Source: Meandrina meandrites (Eukaryota > Cnidaria > Anthozoa > Scleractinia > Meandrinidae). Taken from it: 64,000 nt of DNA. Under the pieces are notes generated by a model, which saw nothing but the letters and a program-made list of their open reading frames with translations, had not been told where the DNA came from and made no database searches. The position numbers were made by a program, and so were the translations under genes. The stretch covers positions 30,625,126 through 30,689,125 of the forward strand of contig OY855906.1 of NCBI GenBank assembly GCA_963693305.1, in the 5' to 3' direction. Every line of letters begins with the position of its first letter. The stretch's first letter is position 1. Shown in pieces: positions 11,279 through 23,390 of the stretch.

Positions 11279-12208
11279 TTTTATTAAAAACGCCCAAAAG
11301 AATTGCAATATTTGAGCTCCCCAGCTGTTTTCGTTGACGCGCATTGGCTATGAAATTTGTGGTGAATGGTATATGAGCTCATATACCATTGCCTGTTAGC
11401 CAATCAAATCTCAGGAATTGCAATATACCATTGCTAGTTTTTAATAAGGTGTATGTATTTCACCTCTGCCTGTTATTTTTTGAAATTCAGGAAATTTTAA
11501 GAAAACAATCACCTTGAAAAATTATAAAATTTTATTATTGATGCTGTTTAAAACTGTCAGCAAGACTGATGAGAACCTTCTGAACAAGTTTCAAAATGTC
11601 AAACTGTCCGTTAACAGAATGATTTAAACTTGAGGTATAATTTTACAGCAGTATAAACTTAAAACAACTTGAGCAGGTGAGCAAATAAAAAGAGGGTTCC
11701 CAAAACAAGTCATGTATTTAGTGACGACGAAACTCAAGTTTTTCTGCAGTGGTTAGCATTCAAAATTTAGTCCAACTTAAGCTTATATTTCCAGGGAAAA
11801 AAAAATACCACAGATTTTTGCCTTGAGATGGAACTAGAACTATTTGTATTCAGGTCATTACTACTGCTTTGAGGGCAAAAAAATTCATAACTTAATTTCC
11901 GAAAAGGAATTTTCTTCTTTCCATATGTCTGTATTGGCGAATTTTAAATCCCCTTCTTCTCTGTGTGTGGTCTTTTAGCGCTGAAATCTTATTTATGTTA
12001 GCTTTAATCCATTAAAATACGGGGACAGTGAACTGTACAGCATTATTATTTCAATGAGGTTTTTTCAAGATCTTAAACTCAACATATTCGACCATAATAT
12101 TGCAGGGGTGAATATTGTCAGTGTGTCGCTGGCTGCAGCGGCAAGACAAAATTCCGGCGAAAGAAATAAAAACAGCGACTATTTAATACGAAAATGAGAA
12201 ACTTACCA
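10178..12208. other. Gene-free stretch between and beyond paired MITEs
   Basis: Apart from the MITE at 11165-11280, no supported gene is present. An open frame at 10612-10914 on the plus strand has no start of quality and no family I recognise. The sequence is AT-rich. Confidence 0.4.
11165..11280. mobile_element. Palindromic MITE, copy 2
   Basis: Same termini and loop (CGCGTAGCGCCG) as the copy at 10063-10177, with scattered substitutions that are partly compensated across the stem. Confidence 0.75.
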
Positions 12209-12868
12209 CTAGTTATATCGAGCCAAAGTAATATCCTTCTTGTAGTCGTTTTTTCCATCCTCGATTTTAACGGCGTGATAGGTATCTGTATGATAATCGC
12301 CTTGTTGGATCCAAGAGTTCTTGTTCGCTTGCCAGCCCACATTCAATACGGCAGAAAGACTGTAGCTTCCATGAGGATCAGGTTTTCTACACTTTATCTC
12401 GTATCTGAGATGCGTTGCTTTATTGTAGCCCGACAAGTCGACCACATTTTTCCCAAGAAGTGTAGAACTAGCATCCATGTAGCTAACATCTTCAAACTTC
12501 ACTTCCAAGGACGAATTTGCTGGAAGACTGTCCGGAGCGCTAGCTTCGAACATCAACTCGCCGTGAACGGTGATTTCGTTGGGGCTGTCTGATTTTTCAG
12601 TCTCGTTCTTCATTCCTCGACTTGAACCAGGTTCGACGCTCGGAGGAAAAACTTCATCATCCTTTCGGGGTTTTTGATCCGGCGGTACAAGTCCTCCATC
12701 ATCAATACGTTGTTCGCAGTCGAAGAACAAACAATGGTGTCTTGCGCCAAGGGTCACAAAAATAAAAATACCGATCAACAGAAGCAAGATTGCTACAAGA
12801 AACGGAATAACCCATAGCGGCCAACGGCTTTTGGGGCCCTTGTAGTCGACCTCCTTGTACTTTGTCAT
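12209..12868 (-). CDS. Type II membrane protein with YbaY/YscW-like domain
   Basis: The protein is 219 residues in one exon. I chose the ATG at 12868 because the open frame further upstream has no ATG, and because the following residues align with the start of the paralogue at 30436-31371. The order is a basic cytoplasmic tail (1-16), a hydrophobic helix about 17-41, a LGARHHCLFFDCEQ segment after the membrane, an acidic/proline linker with one N-glycosylation sequon (Asn-Glu-Thr), and from about residue 98 a domain with LPANSSLEVKFEDVSYMDA, YSLSAVLNVGW and a GDYHTDTYH element. That domain matches the bacterial YbaY/YscW family, known there as secreted lipoproteins or chaperones. Its role in an animal is unknown; a cell-surface role is inferred from topology. 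Stop TAG is followed after two bases by GTAAGT, so a 3' UTR intron is likely. The frame looks intact. Confidence 0.8.
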   Translation of the reverse strand: MTKYKEVDYKGPKSRWPLWVIPFLVAILLLLIGIFIFVTLGARHHCLFFDCEQRIDDGGLVPPDQKPRKDDEVFPPSVEPGSSRGMKNETEKSDSPNEITVHGELMFEASAPDSLPANSSLEVKFEDVSYMDASSTLLGKNVVDLSGYNKATHLRYEIKCRKPDPHGSYSLSAVLNVGWQANKNSWIQQGDYHTDTYHAVKIEDGKNDYKKDITLARYN

Positions 12869-14372
12869 GAGTAAAAGTCTTGATTGTTGCTGTTTCAAAA
12901 ACAAAATGTCGCGGTGCTGGTCACTTCGCGATCAAATCGATTTTGCGTCATAACAGAAATTCACACGCACACATTATCAGCACAAGCTGGCAGCCAATCA
13001 CACGCAAGCGAATCACGCTCACCGCTAAAAATAACTGCACTTGTGAAAGGCAGGAGACAATTTTCAATCCCAAATACAATATATACGGTATTTTAAGTAA
13101 GAAAGTGACTTTGAAGAAACTTGACGAAACTGTGGAAAAAACTAGAAGGCACATACATGAGACAGAACAGAGCAAAGCCTTGAAAAAAACAAGCAAGAGA
13201 AAAATGCTTTTGCAAGATCGAGTGCCGAGACCTATATATGAATCCCTATCAATAACTGACACTTAAAATTCTTGGCAAAAAATATTGCTATTTATATATA
13301 ATATTATCTAATAAAAACCCTGCAGTCAAGATTAATGGGCAAAAAAGAATTTCAAAACTGAGCAGCGCCCTTGGAACTGGAATGATCGGTGAGGACTCCC
13401 ATATGAAAGGGACGGGGATCGCTGAGCGGTGTAGATTTCAGACTCTGGTCTCACCTAGGGTCTTCCGGGCTTAAAGGCTTCAAGGTCTCGTTTAGGGTTG
13501 CACGCGATAAAATTAGAAATAAATGGCCAGATCCCCCTCCCCCCCCCCCCCCCCCTTCATATGGGAGTCCCCCTTTCATGCCTTCGGGCCTTAAATTTTC
13601 GGAGCTACTTCAGAACACCCGGCCACGATTGCATGACATTAATCTCCTGCTCCCGAAGTCATGATGTTAATCATTAAATAAAAAAAAGAAATGGGACAAA
13701 AAACATTTTAAAATAAATAAATTTGATGGAATGGGTATAGAACTAGTGCTCCCACAGTCCCGCAGTAGAAAAAAAAGAAATATTACATGGGTATACAACT
13801 AGTGCTCCCGCAGTCCCGCACTCACTTGTTTTTGGCTCATGAATTATAGAACAGGGAATATTCATGTGTTTCTCTTTTGTTTCCATATGCAAATATTTAT
13901 TGACTGCAGGACTGCGGGAGCAGAACATTTATGTCACGTAATTGTGGCCGGGTATTCTGAAGTTTAGCCTGGATAAATTTAACAAAAAGGGTCAAATGCA
14001 AACCACATCTTTCTAGTTGGACTTTATCTCCTCAATCCCACCCTTACACCCTGGCCAGTAAACCAATCAAAACTCAGGAATTGCAATAAACCGCGGCTAG
14101 TTTTTAAAGATATTTATTGACTTGTCTACAAATGCTTAAAAAAAACCTCATATAAGAATTTGCTGAGTATCAATATGAGTTGAATTAAAGTAGGGGTACA
14201 CCCGATTTTGAGTCAAATTTTAAGAGGTTTAAGGAAGGGATAGAAGAAAGAAAATTATTTTTGAAACACCGACAGTTGACCCCCAGGCAAAAGCACCCCA
14301 GGTTGTCAGGGGACTGTTTGGGTGTCCATCTACTAATTTTTAACTTCAAATTCTAATTTTAAAATCACATCA
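12869..14372. other. Gene-free stretch with C-tract and short repeats
   Basis: The stretch includes a MITE-like inverted repeat at 13393-13570 with a long C run, and a direct repeat of about 34 bases (13735-13768 and 13791-13824, ACTAGTGCTCCC type). No gene is supported. Confidence 0.4.
13393..13570. mobile_element. Inverted-repeat element with poly-C tract
   Basis: The ends GGACTCCCATATGAA and TTCATATGGGAGTCC mirror each other. The right arm is preceded by a run of about 20 C residues. Confidence 0.55.
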
Positions 14373-15131
14373 CAGGGTTGGAAACTAAAATTTTGGAGCG
14401 CTCGCCATTTGGGCGAGTGATCTTCAAGCTGCACTCGCCCAGATAATTTTTCACTCGCCCACTCTAATACCTCCACACAAACACAGAAAGCATTAACCGC
14501 CCCCCCCCCCCCCCTCCCATTCACGAACATAAAATATCCAACTTTAATTTTTAACCACATGATGTTGTTCCTTAGTGTTAGGAAGTTTGCAAGGTTTCCG
14601 TTGAGTTTCCCGGTTCATTTTCAAAGTATTTCAGCACATATTCTTCAGACATCTCCGGCTCTGACTCAATCCGATTTCATCCCTCATCATCTGTGCCTAG
14701 CAGCCCCTGGTGTCTAGCTTTTTCTTCATTTCCGTATTCGCGAGAATCGCGGACCGTTGTTGACATGCTGTTATCAGGAGCGTTATTTTCTTGTTAGCGG
14801 ATACTTTAGACACCCCAGGAAGAAATCTCAACTTTTAACACCAAGTGAGTTCAAATATACAGTGTCTTTTCATCATCTTACCAAGCGAAATTTATTTGCG
14901 ACAAAGCGCCAGGTTTGTGGGAAAATTCGAAATGGTAAACATTATAAACTAAGCTGTGGACAGTGTAGATTATTTTTAAGTGGAAAGCATAAAGTTACGC
15001 TTATTTTGAATAATATATTCTGGAGCTAAAAATCGTACTCGCCAAACCGGGCGAGTGATTGGTGATTTGTACTCGCCCGACAGTTTTGACACTCGCCTGG
15101 GTGAGTGGGCGAGCGCTTATGTCCAACCCTG
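14373..15131. mobile_element. Non-autonomous DNA transposon with CAGGGTTGGA ends
   Basis: The left end is CAGGGTTGGAAAC and the right end TCCAACCCTG. The subterminal zones on both sides are rich in GGCGAGTG/CACTCGCC repeats in mirrored order. CAGGG-type ends recall hAT elements, but I see no matching 8-base target duplication. An internal 90-codon frame (14757-15029) matches nothing I recognise. Confidence 0.5.
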
Positions 15132-16993
15132 CATTAAATCTTTAATATTTCTTATTTCTCCAAATTTTACCAATCCTTTGAGAATATCTCTTTTCACACA
15201 TTCCCAAAAATCACCCCAAAATTTACAAAACACCACTAAACATAGCTTTGTGAAATGAGCATAGAGTTTCTCAATTACTTGAAACGTGGAAGAGATATTC
15301 GCATTAAACCAAGTTAAGCGGTGGAAAAACAGGCTTCAGGTGTACCCCCGCCTTAAGCTGGTTTTCACAAAAAGTATAAACAATATTATTTTAAAAAAAT
15401 AAAAAATGAATATCATGGAGGCAGAAGTTTCTCTTGACCACTAGCAGATCTCAGGCCTGAGCACTGATACCTGAGCACTGGCAAAAAAAAGCGTCATGCC
15501 CAGACACAAAGTCTGCAGGGAGGGGGGTATTTGACAGAATCTCAGGTAGGGAGGTGCGGCCCAGCTGCTCAAATCCTGACCCTGTTTTTGAGAGGAATCC
15601 CTGATTTTCCTATCCCAATTTTTAATGTACGTCGCTATTAACCCCTTATAAGGGAGTGCCCCCCCCCTCCCCTGGGGTGGAAACCAAAGTACCCAAGTAC
15701 CCTAAAGTATACTTTTAGGCTGGTGATGCATGTTGGTAATTTAGCACATTTAATGCATGCAAAGTGCACTGTAATTTGGAAATAAAAATTTACACTATAT
15801 CTAAAAGGTTTTGATTTTGTTGTCACATTGAATACTAAATGTTTTCCCAATTGCTATGTTTTGAGACTAATTAACTGTTTTTACCATTCAAACAAAAAGC
15901 TTTACTACACCTTTCAATAACACAAAGATTCTGTTCAATCAACAGTCTATGTTTTTCACTGCTGTCCCCCATTCATGGCTTTCACCGTCAGTATGATTGA
16001 CTGCAGCATAAAATACGATTGCAGGCCCATAGGGTGGGGGGGTTCGAGGGGGTTTGAACGAACCCCTTAAAATTCCACATTTTTGGGAGGTTGAAAAGAT
16101 AAAAAAATTTACACAAAACAATCAAAAGACTGTGACCGGTTAATTACACGGACAACTGCCTTCGTTGCCAGGATTATCGGAGGAAGCCGCAACATTTTTC
16201 CACTATAATGAGAAGTTCTAATCTTAAGGATTGGTTAAATGATGTCAGATAATCCATCATGCTGTCAATTTCTTGTCCTCATCCACCCTGCATGCAATTT
16301 TAATATTTGTGTTTTGAAAACTCTGTAAATGCACACACTCATTTCTGAACATTTCAGAATTTTTTTGAATAAAAAATTACTTTCCGAAGAGCTAATATGC
16401 AAAATTTCCTGGGGGCGCGGCATGCCCCCAGACACCCCCAAGTGGCTCACACCTTCAGTGCTCCTGTTAAAATAAAAGAACCCCCTTCAACAGAATCCAC
16501 CCTAAGGGCCTGGATTGTTAGCTGATTTTGAACTTCAGAGTTTGTGTTATTAAAGGGTGCAGTAAATGTTTGACACAGTTAGGATTGTCAATCATGATTA
16601 CCCTAAGGATCTAGCTACTACCTAAAATACTAGCAATTTGTTCCCAACATCAGAAAGTATATATGACCTTTTTTGGCCATGTGTTGTTCTTTTGTGTTCA
16701 TGCTAATCTGCCTGCCAAGCCTTGTCAGCATACAGTATGAAATACAAAATAATTTTAATTCCAATGAGGTCTGGCAGGCAATTAACATTAACATAAAAGA
16801 ATGATAAACAGCATGAAACTTTTCTAAGTCCTAGCTCCAGTATGTCGAATTATGCCATAATACTCTCCTGTACACTGCCTTCTTACATCTCTTGGATGTA
16901 GACTTGGTACTTCAACTGAGTTTTCTGCCACTGGTAACACCTTAATTCATCACTTTTTTTCTGGCTAAACTTTTCTTGCTCTTGTTTCAGTTC
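15132..16993. other. Gene-free stretch downstream of the methyltransferase-like gene
   Basis: No gene is supported. There are several C-rich blocks (15655-15675) and a G-rich block (16020-16060) but no recognisable element boundaries. The 3' untranslated region of the minus-strand gene at 16994 probably extends into the right part of this stretch. Confidence 0.4.
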
Positions 16994-19504
16994 TTAGTCA
17001 TTTAGCTTTTCACGCTTCGGAAATTTCAGCTGGTTTTTAAGAAAATACCAGAGCTTGTTGTGGTCAACACTTTCTTCTCCATTATTAACCATGGCAGCTA
17101 TAGTTGTCAAAAAACCAGATGGAAAGAGATCATTGTAAAAGATTTCACTCAAGTGATCTCTCAAGCCATCCACTACCATTTTCAGTACCATGTGCTGCTC
17201 TAGTTCAAATAAAGCAAAACCTGAACATTCAACAGATGGGCATTGTTCATAAACATACCGACACTTGTCAAAAATAAAAACATCAGAGAACATTTGCCTT
17301 TGCTTTGCCGTGTAGCTGAGCCGTAGCATCTTGTCTAGAACTGGAAACGATGGGTAAGCCATTTGGCCATAAAGAAGGCCATCAAGCAACTGCAATAGGT
17401 TTGTACTGATTGGCTCTCCATCAAGCGCTCGTGTGAAAAGGTCTTTAAGACATTTCTCAGACTGGAAGCTTTTATTGGTAAATTTTAAAATAAAACCTGG
17501 AGAATATGACAGAAGTGGAGTCAAAAGCAAAGTCGATAGTTTCTGGCATTTAAATATTTTCTCAGATGACTTCAAATCTGGAAAAATTTCATCTTCCAAG
17601 GCTTTGAACAGATTGCTTAATGCCTTGGAAGATGAGTCTTGATCCTTTTTTGTTGATATGTTTGAGTTTATGCTGGACCCAATCTTTCGTAAATATGATG
17701 TTTTGGCTGCAGCTTTGCACCATTCCAACACTTGGGAGGCATAGGCATTTGATTCACTGACAGCAGATGATTTGCTGACTGCATTTGATTCACTGACAGC
17801 AGACGATTTGCTGACTGCATTTGATTCACTGGCAGCAGACGATTTGCTGACTGCATTTGATTCACTGGCAGCAGACGATTTACTGGCTGCATTTGATTCA
17901 CTGACAGCAGACGATTTGCTGACTGCATTTGATTCACTGACAGCAGACGATTTGCTGGCTGCATTTGATTCACTGGCAGCAGACGATTTGCTGACTGCAT
18001 TTGATTCACTGGCAGCAGACGATTTGCTGGCTACATTTGATTCACTGATAGCAGGTGATTTGCTGGCTGCATTTGATTCACTGGCAGCAGACGATTTGCT
18101 GACTGCATTTGATTCACTGGCAGCAGACGATTTGCTGGCTGCATTTGATTCACTGGCAGCAGACGATTTGTTGGCTGCATTTGATTCAATGACAGCAGAC
18201 AATTCAAATTTGCTGGCTGCATTTGATTCACTGGCAGCAGACGATTTGCTGACTGCATTTGATTCACTGGCGGCAGACGATTTGCTGACTGCATTTGATT
18301 CACTGGCAGCAGACGATTTGCTGACTGCATGTGATTCACTGGCAGCAGACGATTTGCTGGCTGCATTTGATTCAATGACAGCAGACAATTCAAATTTGCT
18401 GGCTGCATTCAGTGATTCACTGCCAGCAGATGATTTGCTATAGCTAGTTGCATTTGATTCACTGCCAGCAGGAGATTTGCTTGCTGTGAGAGACTCACTG
18501 GCTGTAGCTTCCATATCGTATATCTTTACCTCTTTAAGGAAATCCTCTTTTTTTACAAACATTTGTTCCCACAGAGGGCATGACCCTCCTGACCTTGTCG
18601 AGGAGAGAAGTCTTTGAGCAGGGATAAACAAAGAAGCAGAATCGATGACTTGATAAGTGATGTAATCACTGTAAATTTCTTCATCAGTCCGCTTACCAAG
18701 GTATTTAGCATTCTTGGAAGGCGTGTTCTTGTCCTTGCTGTTAGTATCCTCGCTGTTGGTATCAATGTACGGGTTAGCCTCAGCTGAAGCCTCGTTAACC
18801 AATCTGTACTTCAAGTAGTCTTCTGACACTTTCCTTAATCTTTTAGCTTCCTGAGCTTCTTCTTTAAGCGTCGGTGCATTCTGGACTTGTGCAGCCTGCT
18901 TGGGTGGAAATGAAAAATTCGTGATCAACGCTCCAGGCGATGTCAACTTATTGTACAGGAAAACGTAGCCGATGACCTTCAGTGTTTTTTGTTTGGCTGA
19001 TGGAAGGGAACCACACGCATCATAGTAAATGATGTCAAACTGCCCTTCGAAATCTTTCAAAAAGTTTAAGAAATCACCTTTGAAGAGTCTTACATTTCTT
19101 GTTGTCAAGTCTGAGCGACAAATGTTGTCCCACGCGTTCTTTAACGCTTCAGCATCTTTCTCGATTGCCCAGATGTTCTGGCTGAGCACACCCTCGTTAG
19201 TGAAAACCTTAAGATCATCGACAGGGTTGTCCCCCGCAAGATAACATACACGCAGATCTGAAGGTTTCCTGCTTTGAACCTGGCTTTCATGAAAAAGCTC
19301 CCATTGTTTAATTTCATCCTCTATGTACAGCATCTGTTCTGGGGAGAAGTATGCCCGCGCCTCACCAGTCCTTCTAAAGAATCTCCAAACTTCCCGAACA
19401 TGATCTCGCTGCACACAAACGGATGTGCTTCTATCTGTTGTCAGACATCTAACGGCGTGTTCAATCAGCCTGGATCGGCATTTTCCCTTCATTGTAGACT
19501 GCAT
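16994..19504 (-). CDS. Methyltransferase-like protein with 12-residue Ser/Ala repeat array
   Basis: This is a single uninterrupted frame of 836 residues. I chose the ATG at 19504; the frame stays open upstream without an ATG, and a second ATG lies four codons in. Residues about 1-250 look like a Rossmann-type SAM methyltransferase: a VCYLAGDNP strand-loop, NIWAIEKDAEAL (acidic end of the second strand), a VRLFKGDFLNFL segment, then FDIIYYDACGSLPSAKQ in the position of motif IV, and a later LTSPGALITNFSFPP strand. The glycine-rich loop is not the textbook form, so enzymatic activity is uncertain. Residues about 350-580 are a low-complexity array with unit SNAVSKSSAASE (about 16 copies), interrupted twice by a longer FELSAVIE-containing unit. 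The last 250 residues are globular, hydrophobic-rich and unrecognised. There are no introns and no signal peptide. Substrate and pathway are unknown. Confidence 0.7.
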   Translation of the reverse strand: MQSTMKGKCRSRLIEHAVRCLTTDRSTSVCVQRDHVREVWRFFRRTGEARAYFSPEQMLYIEDEIKQWELFHESQVQSRKPSDLRVCYLAGDNPVDDLKVFTNEGVLSQNIWAIEKDAEALKNAWDNICRSDLTTRNVRLFKGDFLNFLKDFEGQFDIIYYDACGSLPSAKQKTLKVIGYVFLYNKLTSPGALITNFSFPPKQAAQVQNAPTLKEEAQEAKRLRKVSEDYLKYRLVNEASAEANPYIDTNSEDTNSKDKNTPSKNAKYLGKRTDEEIYSDYITYQVIDSASLFIPAQRLLSSTRSGGSCPLWEQMFVKKEDFLKEVKIYDMEATASESLTASKSPAGSESNATSYSKSSAGSESLNAASKFELSAVIESNAASKSSAASESHAVSKSSAASESNAVSKSSAASESNAVSKSSAASESNAASKFELSAVIESNAANKSSAASESNAASKSSAASESNAVSKSSAASESNAASKSPAISESNVASKSSAASESNAVSKSSAASESNAASKSSAVSESNAVSKSSAVSESNAASKSSAASESNAVSKSSAASESNAVSKSSAVSESNAVSKSSAVSESNAYASQVLEWCKAAAKTSYLRKIGSSINSNISTKKDQDSSSKALSNLFKALEDEIFPDLKSSEKIFKCQKLSTLLLTPLLSYSPGFILKFTNKSFQSEKCLKDLFTRALDGEPISTNLLQLLDGLLYGQMAYPSFPVLDKMLRLSYTAKQRQMFSDVFIFDKCRYVYEQCPSVECSGFALFELEQHMVLKMVVDGLRDHLSEIFYNDLFPSGFLTTIAAMVNNGEESVDHNKLWYFLKNQLKFPKREKLND
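17745..18480 (-). repeat. 36-base in-frame coding minisatellite
   Basis: The tandem 36-base unit (plus strand GCATTTGATTCACTGGCAGC, then AGACGATTTGCTGACT) encodes the 12-residue repeat of the methyltransferase-like protein. About 16 standard units are present. Two longer variant units (encoding KFELSAVIE) lie near 18185 and 18375, four standard units apart, which suggests block duplication. Confidence 0.9.
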
Positions 19505-19791
19505 TGTGACTGTGACTGTGACGACTGCGAAACGTTCACAAGACGTGAGAGACAACGTTACATTCCTATATTAGACTTGCCACAAGTCGACAACAAACTT
19601 TGAGAAAGTTTATCAAATATGTACGACAGGTCGGGTGCGGCCTACGACCGCGGTGCATTTTCGGCTGTTTATGGGAAACGGACAGTCTGGGAAACGGCGC
19701 AACGAGAATCGGCGTGACAACATTTTTCTTTTACTTCTTTTCTTCCTTTTTTTGGCTACGAAATAAATGAAATTCTCATTTTGCAGACAAC

Positions 19792-20060
19792 GGTACCTGG
19801 GGCCCGTCTCTCGAAGGTCCCGAAAAGGTTCCGCTATTTCAGTATTTTCACGCGTCACTGTCTAATTTTTCCCTTCTCACGCATCTCACATGCACCCATT
19901 ACAGGGCTGTTTTATTCCATGATATTTTTCATAACAGAGGTTCCCTTTCATACAAAATTCAAGCTTAAACACTTCTCTGTTTTTAATACAGATGTGACTA
20001 GAAATGACTTTGCGGACCCGAAAAGTTTCCGGGCCTTTCGAGAAACGGGCCCCTGGAACC
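19792..20060. mobile_element. TIR element (MITE), GC-rich ends
   Basis: The ends GGTACCTGGGGCCCGT and ACGGGCCCCTGGAACC mirror each other, with arms of about 40 bases (CTCGAAGGTCCCGAAAAG / CTTTCGAGAAACGG). The interior is noncoding. Confidence 0.65.
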
Positions 20061-20075
20061 TGTAATACGTAATTG

Positions 20076-20477
20076 GCCATGTTCTAAACGAGCAGGGGAC
20101 TGGGTACGAATATATTTTTTCTTGGTACGAACATTCAATATCGATTGAATTAAAAATGGGGCACGTCATCTGAAAGAGCATCCAAAAACTAGTAAATTCA
20201 CCAAATTTGATGGTTATTGGTTTAAACGCAAAGGCATGGCACACTTTTAAAATAAGAGAGCTTAGTATGGATTGGAGGACGCCTGTCCCTCCAATCCATA
20301 CTAAGTGTACCATGCCTTTGGGTTTAAACCAATAACCGTGAAATTTGGTGAATCTACTAATTTTTGGATGCTCTTTCAGATGACATGCTCCATTTTTCAA
20401 TTCAATCGATATATTGAATGTTTGTACCGAGGAGAAAATATGTTTGTACCCAGTCCCCTGCTCGTTTAGAACATGGC
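20076..20477. mobile_element. 402-base full-length inverted repeat
   Basis: Nearly the whole element is two arms of about 195 bases. GCCATGTTCTAAACGAGC opens the left arm and its mirror closes the right, meeting at GGATTGGAGG/CCTCCAATCC near 20280. It lies just beyond the MITE at 19792-20060. A TAAT on both sides is possible but not convincing as a target duplication. Confidence 0.75.
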
Positions 20478-21403
<926 letters not shown>

Positions 21404-21489
21404 CCCTCCCTCCCAACTCAAAAATAGTGAATGTTGCTCGCGGAGTTGTCACAGAAGGTCATAGAACTCAACATTAACAAAATATAAAA
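21404..21489 (+). promoter_or_regulatory. Promoter of tachylectin-like gene 1
   Basis: TATAAAA at 21483-21489 is preceded by a CCCTCCCTCCCAACTC block (21404-21419). The same two features recur before gene 2 (24750-24793) and in the orphan copy (24564-24625). The shared downstream start AGAGCGTTACGATTCA places the transcript start about 25-30 bases beyond the TATA box. Confidence 0.75.
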
Positions 21490-21509
21490 GCCAGCAAAGC
21501 CCAGCAGAG

Positions 21510-21624
21510 CGTTACGATTCAAAGACGATCTGCCCCGGGCGATCTGCTATCTTTAAGCTTTAAACAGAACGTGTTAGCTGTGGAATTTCAAAGGCGCTGA
21601 AATCGAAAGTAATAATATTTCAAG
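21510..21624 (+). other. Noncoding first exon, tachylectin-like gene 1
   Basis: The exon ends CAAG just before donor GTGAGT (21625). It is homologous to the exon ending at 24899. The start is approximate. The intron runs 21625-23386, ending in a pyrimidine tract and CAG. Confidence 0.7.
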
Positions 21625-22732
21625 GTGAGTTCGTAGATTTTTAAAAGACGTATTTAAACGTTTCGAATGCAACTGACAAAGTTTGTTTGTGTAGAGGGAG
21701 GCAAGTTCGAGACGATCTGTTCACAGCTGTCGCAACTGGATTACCACTGAAGAGTAAAAAATATTCACTGAATATTACTTTAAGCTAAACTTTGGAAGGG
21801 CCCATGAAATGAAATTTTCAACCTTCTTAAAGTGGAACTTCGCCTTTATTGAAGATAGGCTGTTTATACTGAAAGCGTGCTGCATGCGATGTACAGTCAA
21901 CCACTCGGAGCGTGAAGTCAAGCACGCACGACATTTATCACGCAACTAACTAAAATACGCAAACAAGGGACTGGGTTTGTGGTCTCAAAGAGCAAAGAGA
22001 AGAATGGACTTGTCATTCTGCCTGGATAAGAAAACTATCAACAGTGATGAATAGGGCACCTTGAAATTAGCAGAATCCCATTTCCTTTTTCTAAGACTTT
22101 AAATTTTGCTGACACCAATTATACAGATCCATTATTTTATACCCTAAACAGTCACACAGTCACTGTTCCTGCGTTACAGTTCACATCGTAGTTTGTCGGG
22201 GTAGGTCGAGCAAGGGCAAAGAAAATAAAATGGTTTCATTCGGGAAGTAGGGTATTAAACGCTTTCAAGTACCGAACTCTTTATCGAGTTTTGGGTAGCT
22301 ACTAAGTAGACTAAATAGACAGAAGGCAGAACAAATGCATGTAGTAAATTTTGGGAACAAAACTAGAGGATTAGGACAATGTGAGCTGCCCTGCCTTAGT
22401 TTTTTGGCCACGTGGACACATTCTCTGCTTAAAATATCCATAGAATGGCAAAAAGTATTGATTGCGAGTTTTTGGTTTGCAAGTTTGCAGGGTTAGGTAG
22501 CCAAACTTTGTTACCTAACTTGTTCTTCTGTTCAAACGAGGGCGGAGATGCGATACGCGAAATCCCATTCTGATAATGTGTGCTATATACAAAGATCCGT
22601 GATTGGTTGTCACTCGCGCGCGAAAATGGCAACAGCCAATCAGAGACATTCACGATCTCTGAAGAGTTACATCATCAGAATGGAATGTCAAGTATTTAAG
22701 ACGGAATTCGAGTAGTTGTTGGACAAAATTAT

Positions 22733-23170
22733 GTACCAAAATTATTTACACCTTATTGCAAGCTTTTGTGTTACTGCTTCAAATATCTTATCAAAAGAAA
22801 TCTTTTCTAAAAACACCAAACATCGAAAACCAATCTCGAAGTTCCGCTGAATTCCGCTAAATCGCTTAAAAGACGCGAGCTTTTGCCTATAGCTTGTGAA
22901 CATTAAATTTCATTTTCTCAGGCTCTGCATGATAAGAAATTGTTGTACCAAAATTATTTACACCTTATTGCAAACTTTTGTGTTACTGCTTCAAATACCT
23001 TATCAAAAGAAATCTTTTCTAACAACACCAAACACCGAAAACAAATTTTGAAATTTCACTGAATTCTACTGAATCGCTTAAAGACGATTTTACAAAATGG
23101 CTGCACGTGAGAGTTTCCCTATAGTTTGTGAACTTTGAAATTCATTTTCTAAGACTCTGATAAGAAATTG
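22733..23170 (+). repeat. Tandem duplication within lectin 1 intron
   Basis: A segment of about 210 bases (22733-22940, around ACCAAAATTATTTACACC) is repeated at 22945-23170 with point differences. Both copies end GATAAGAAATTGTTG. Confidence 0.8.
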
Positions 23171-23390
23171 TTGTTGGTGTTATCAATGATAATTACTTAC
23201 ATCTTTACCTTTTATTTAGGGTAGAAAATAACGCAATAGGATTTAAATTATTCTGGTACTCGATTTTTGTCCAACTTAAATAAATATTACTCGACTTCCT
23301 GGTGAATTCCGTCTTAATTCTCTTGCGCAGATGAATTTATCGGTTTTCAATTTCTGTCCTACTTTTTTTTCTTTTCCTTTTTTCAGTGCC

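Noticed and set aside
12869..12904. N-terminal extension of the second YbaY-like protein
   Set aside because: It begins with TTG; the ATG at 12868 aligns with the paralogue's start.
17772..18443. Plus-strand frame of 223 codons with LTAFDSLAADDL repeats
   Set aside because: It is the antisense shadow of the 36-base repeat in the minus-strand gene; no unique flanking coding sequence.
23331..23390. Upstream in-frame ATG of tachylectin-like gene 1
   Set aside because: It lies before a pyrimidine tract ending CAG at 23386 that aligns with the acceptor of gene 2; the hydrophobic-looking 20 residues are intron, not a signal peptide.
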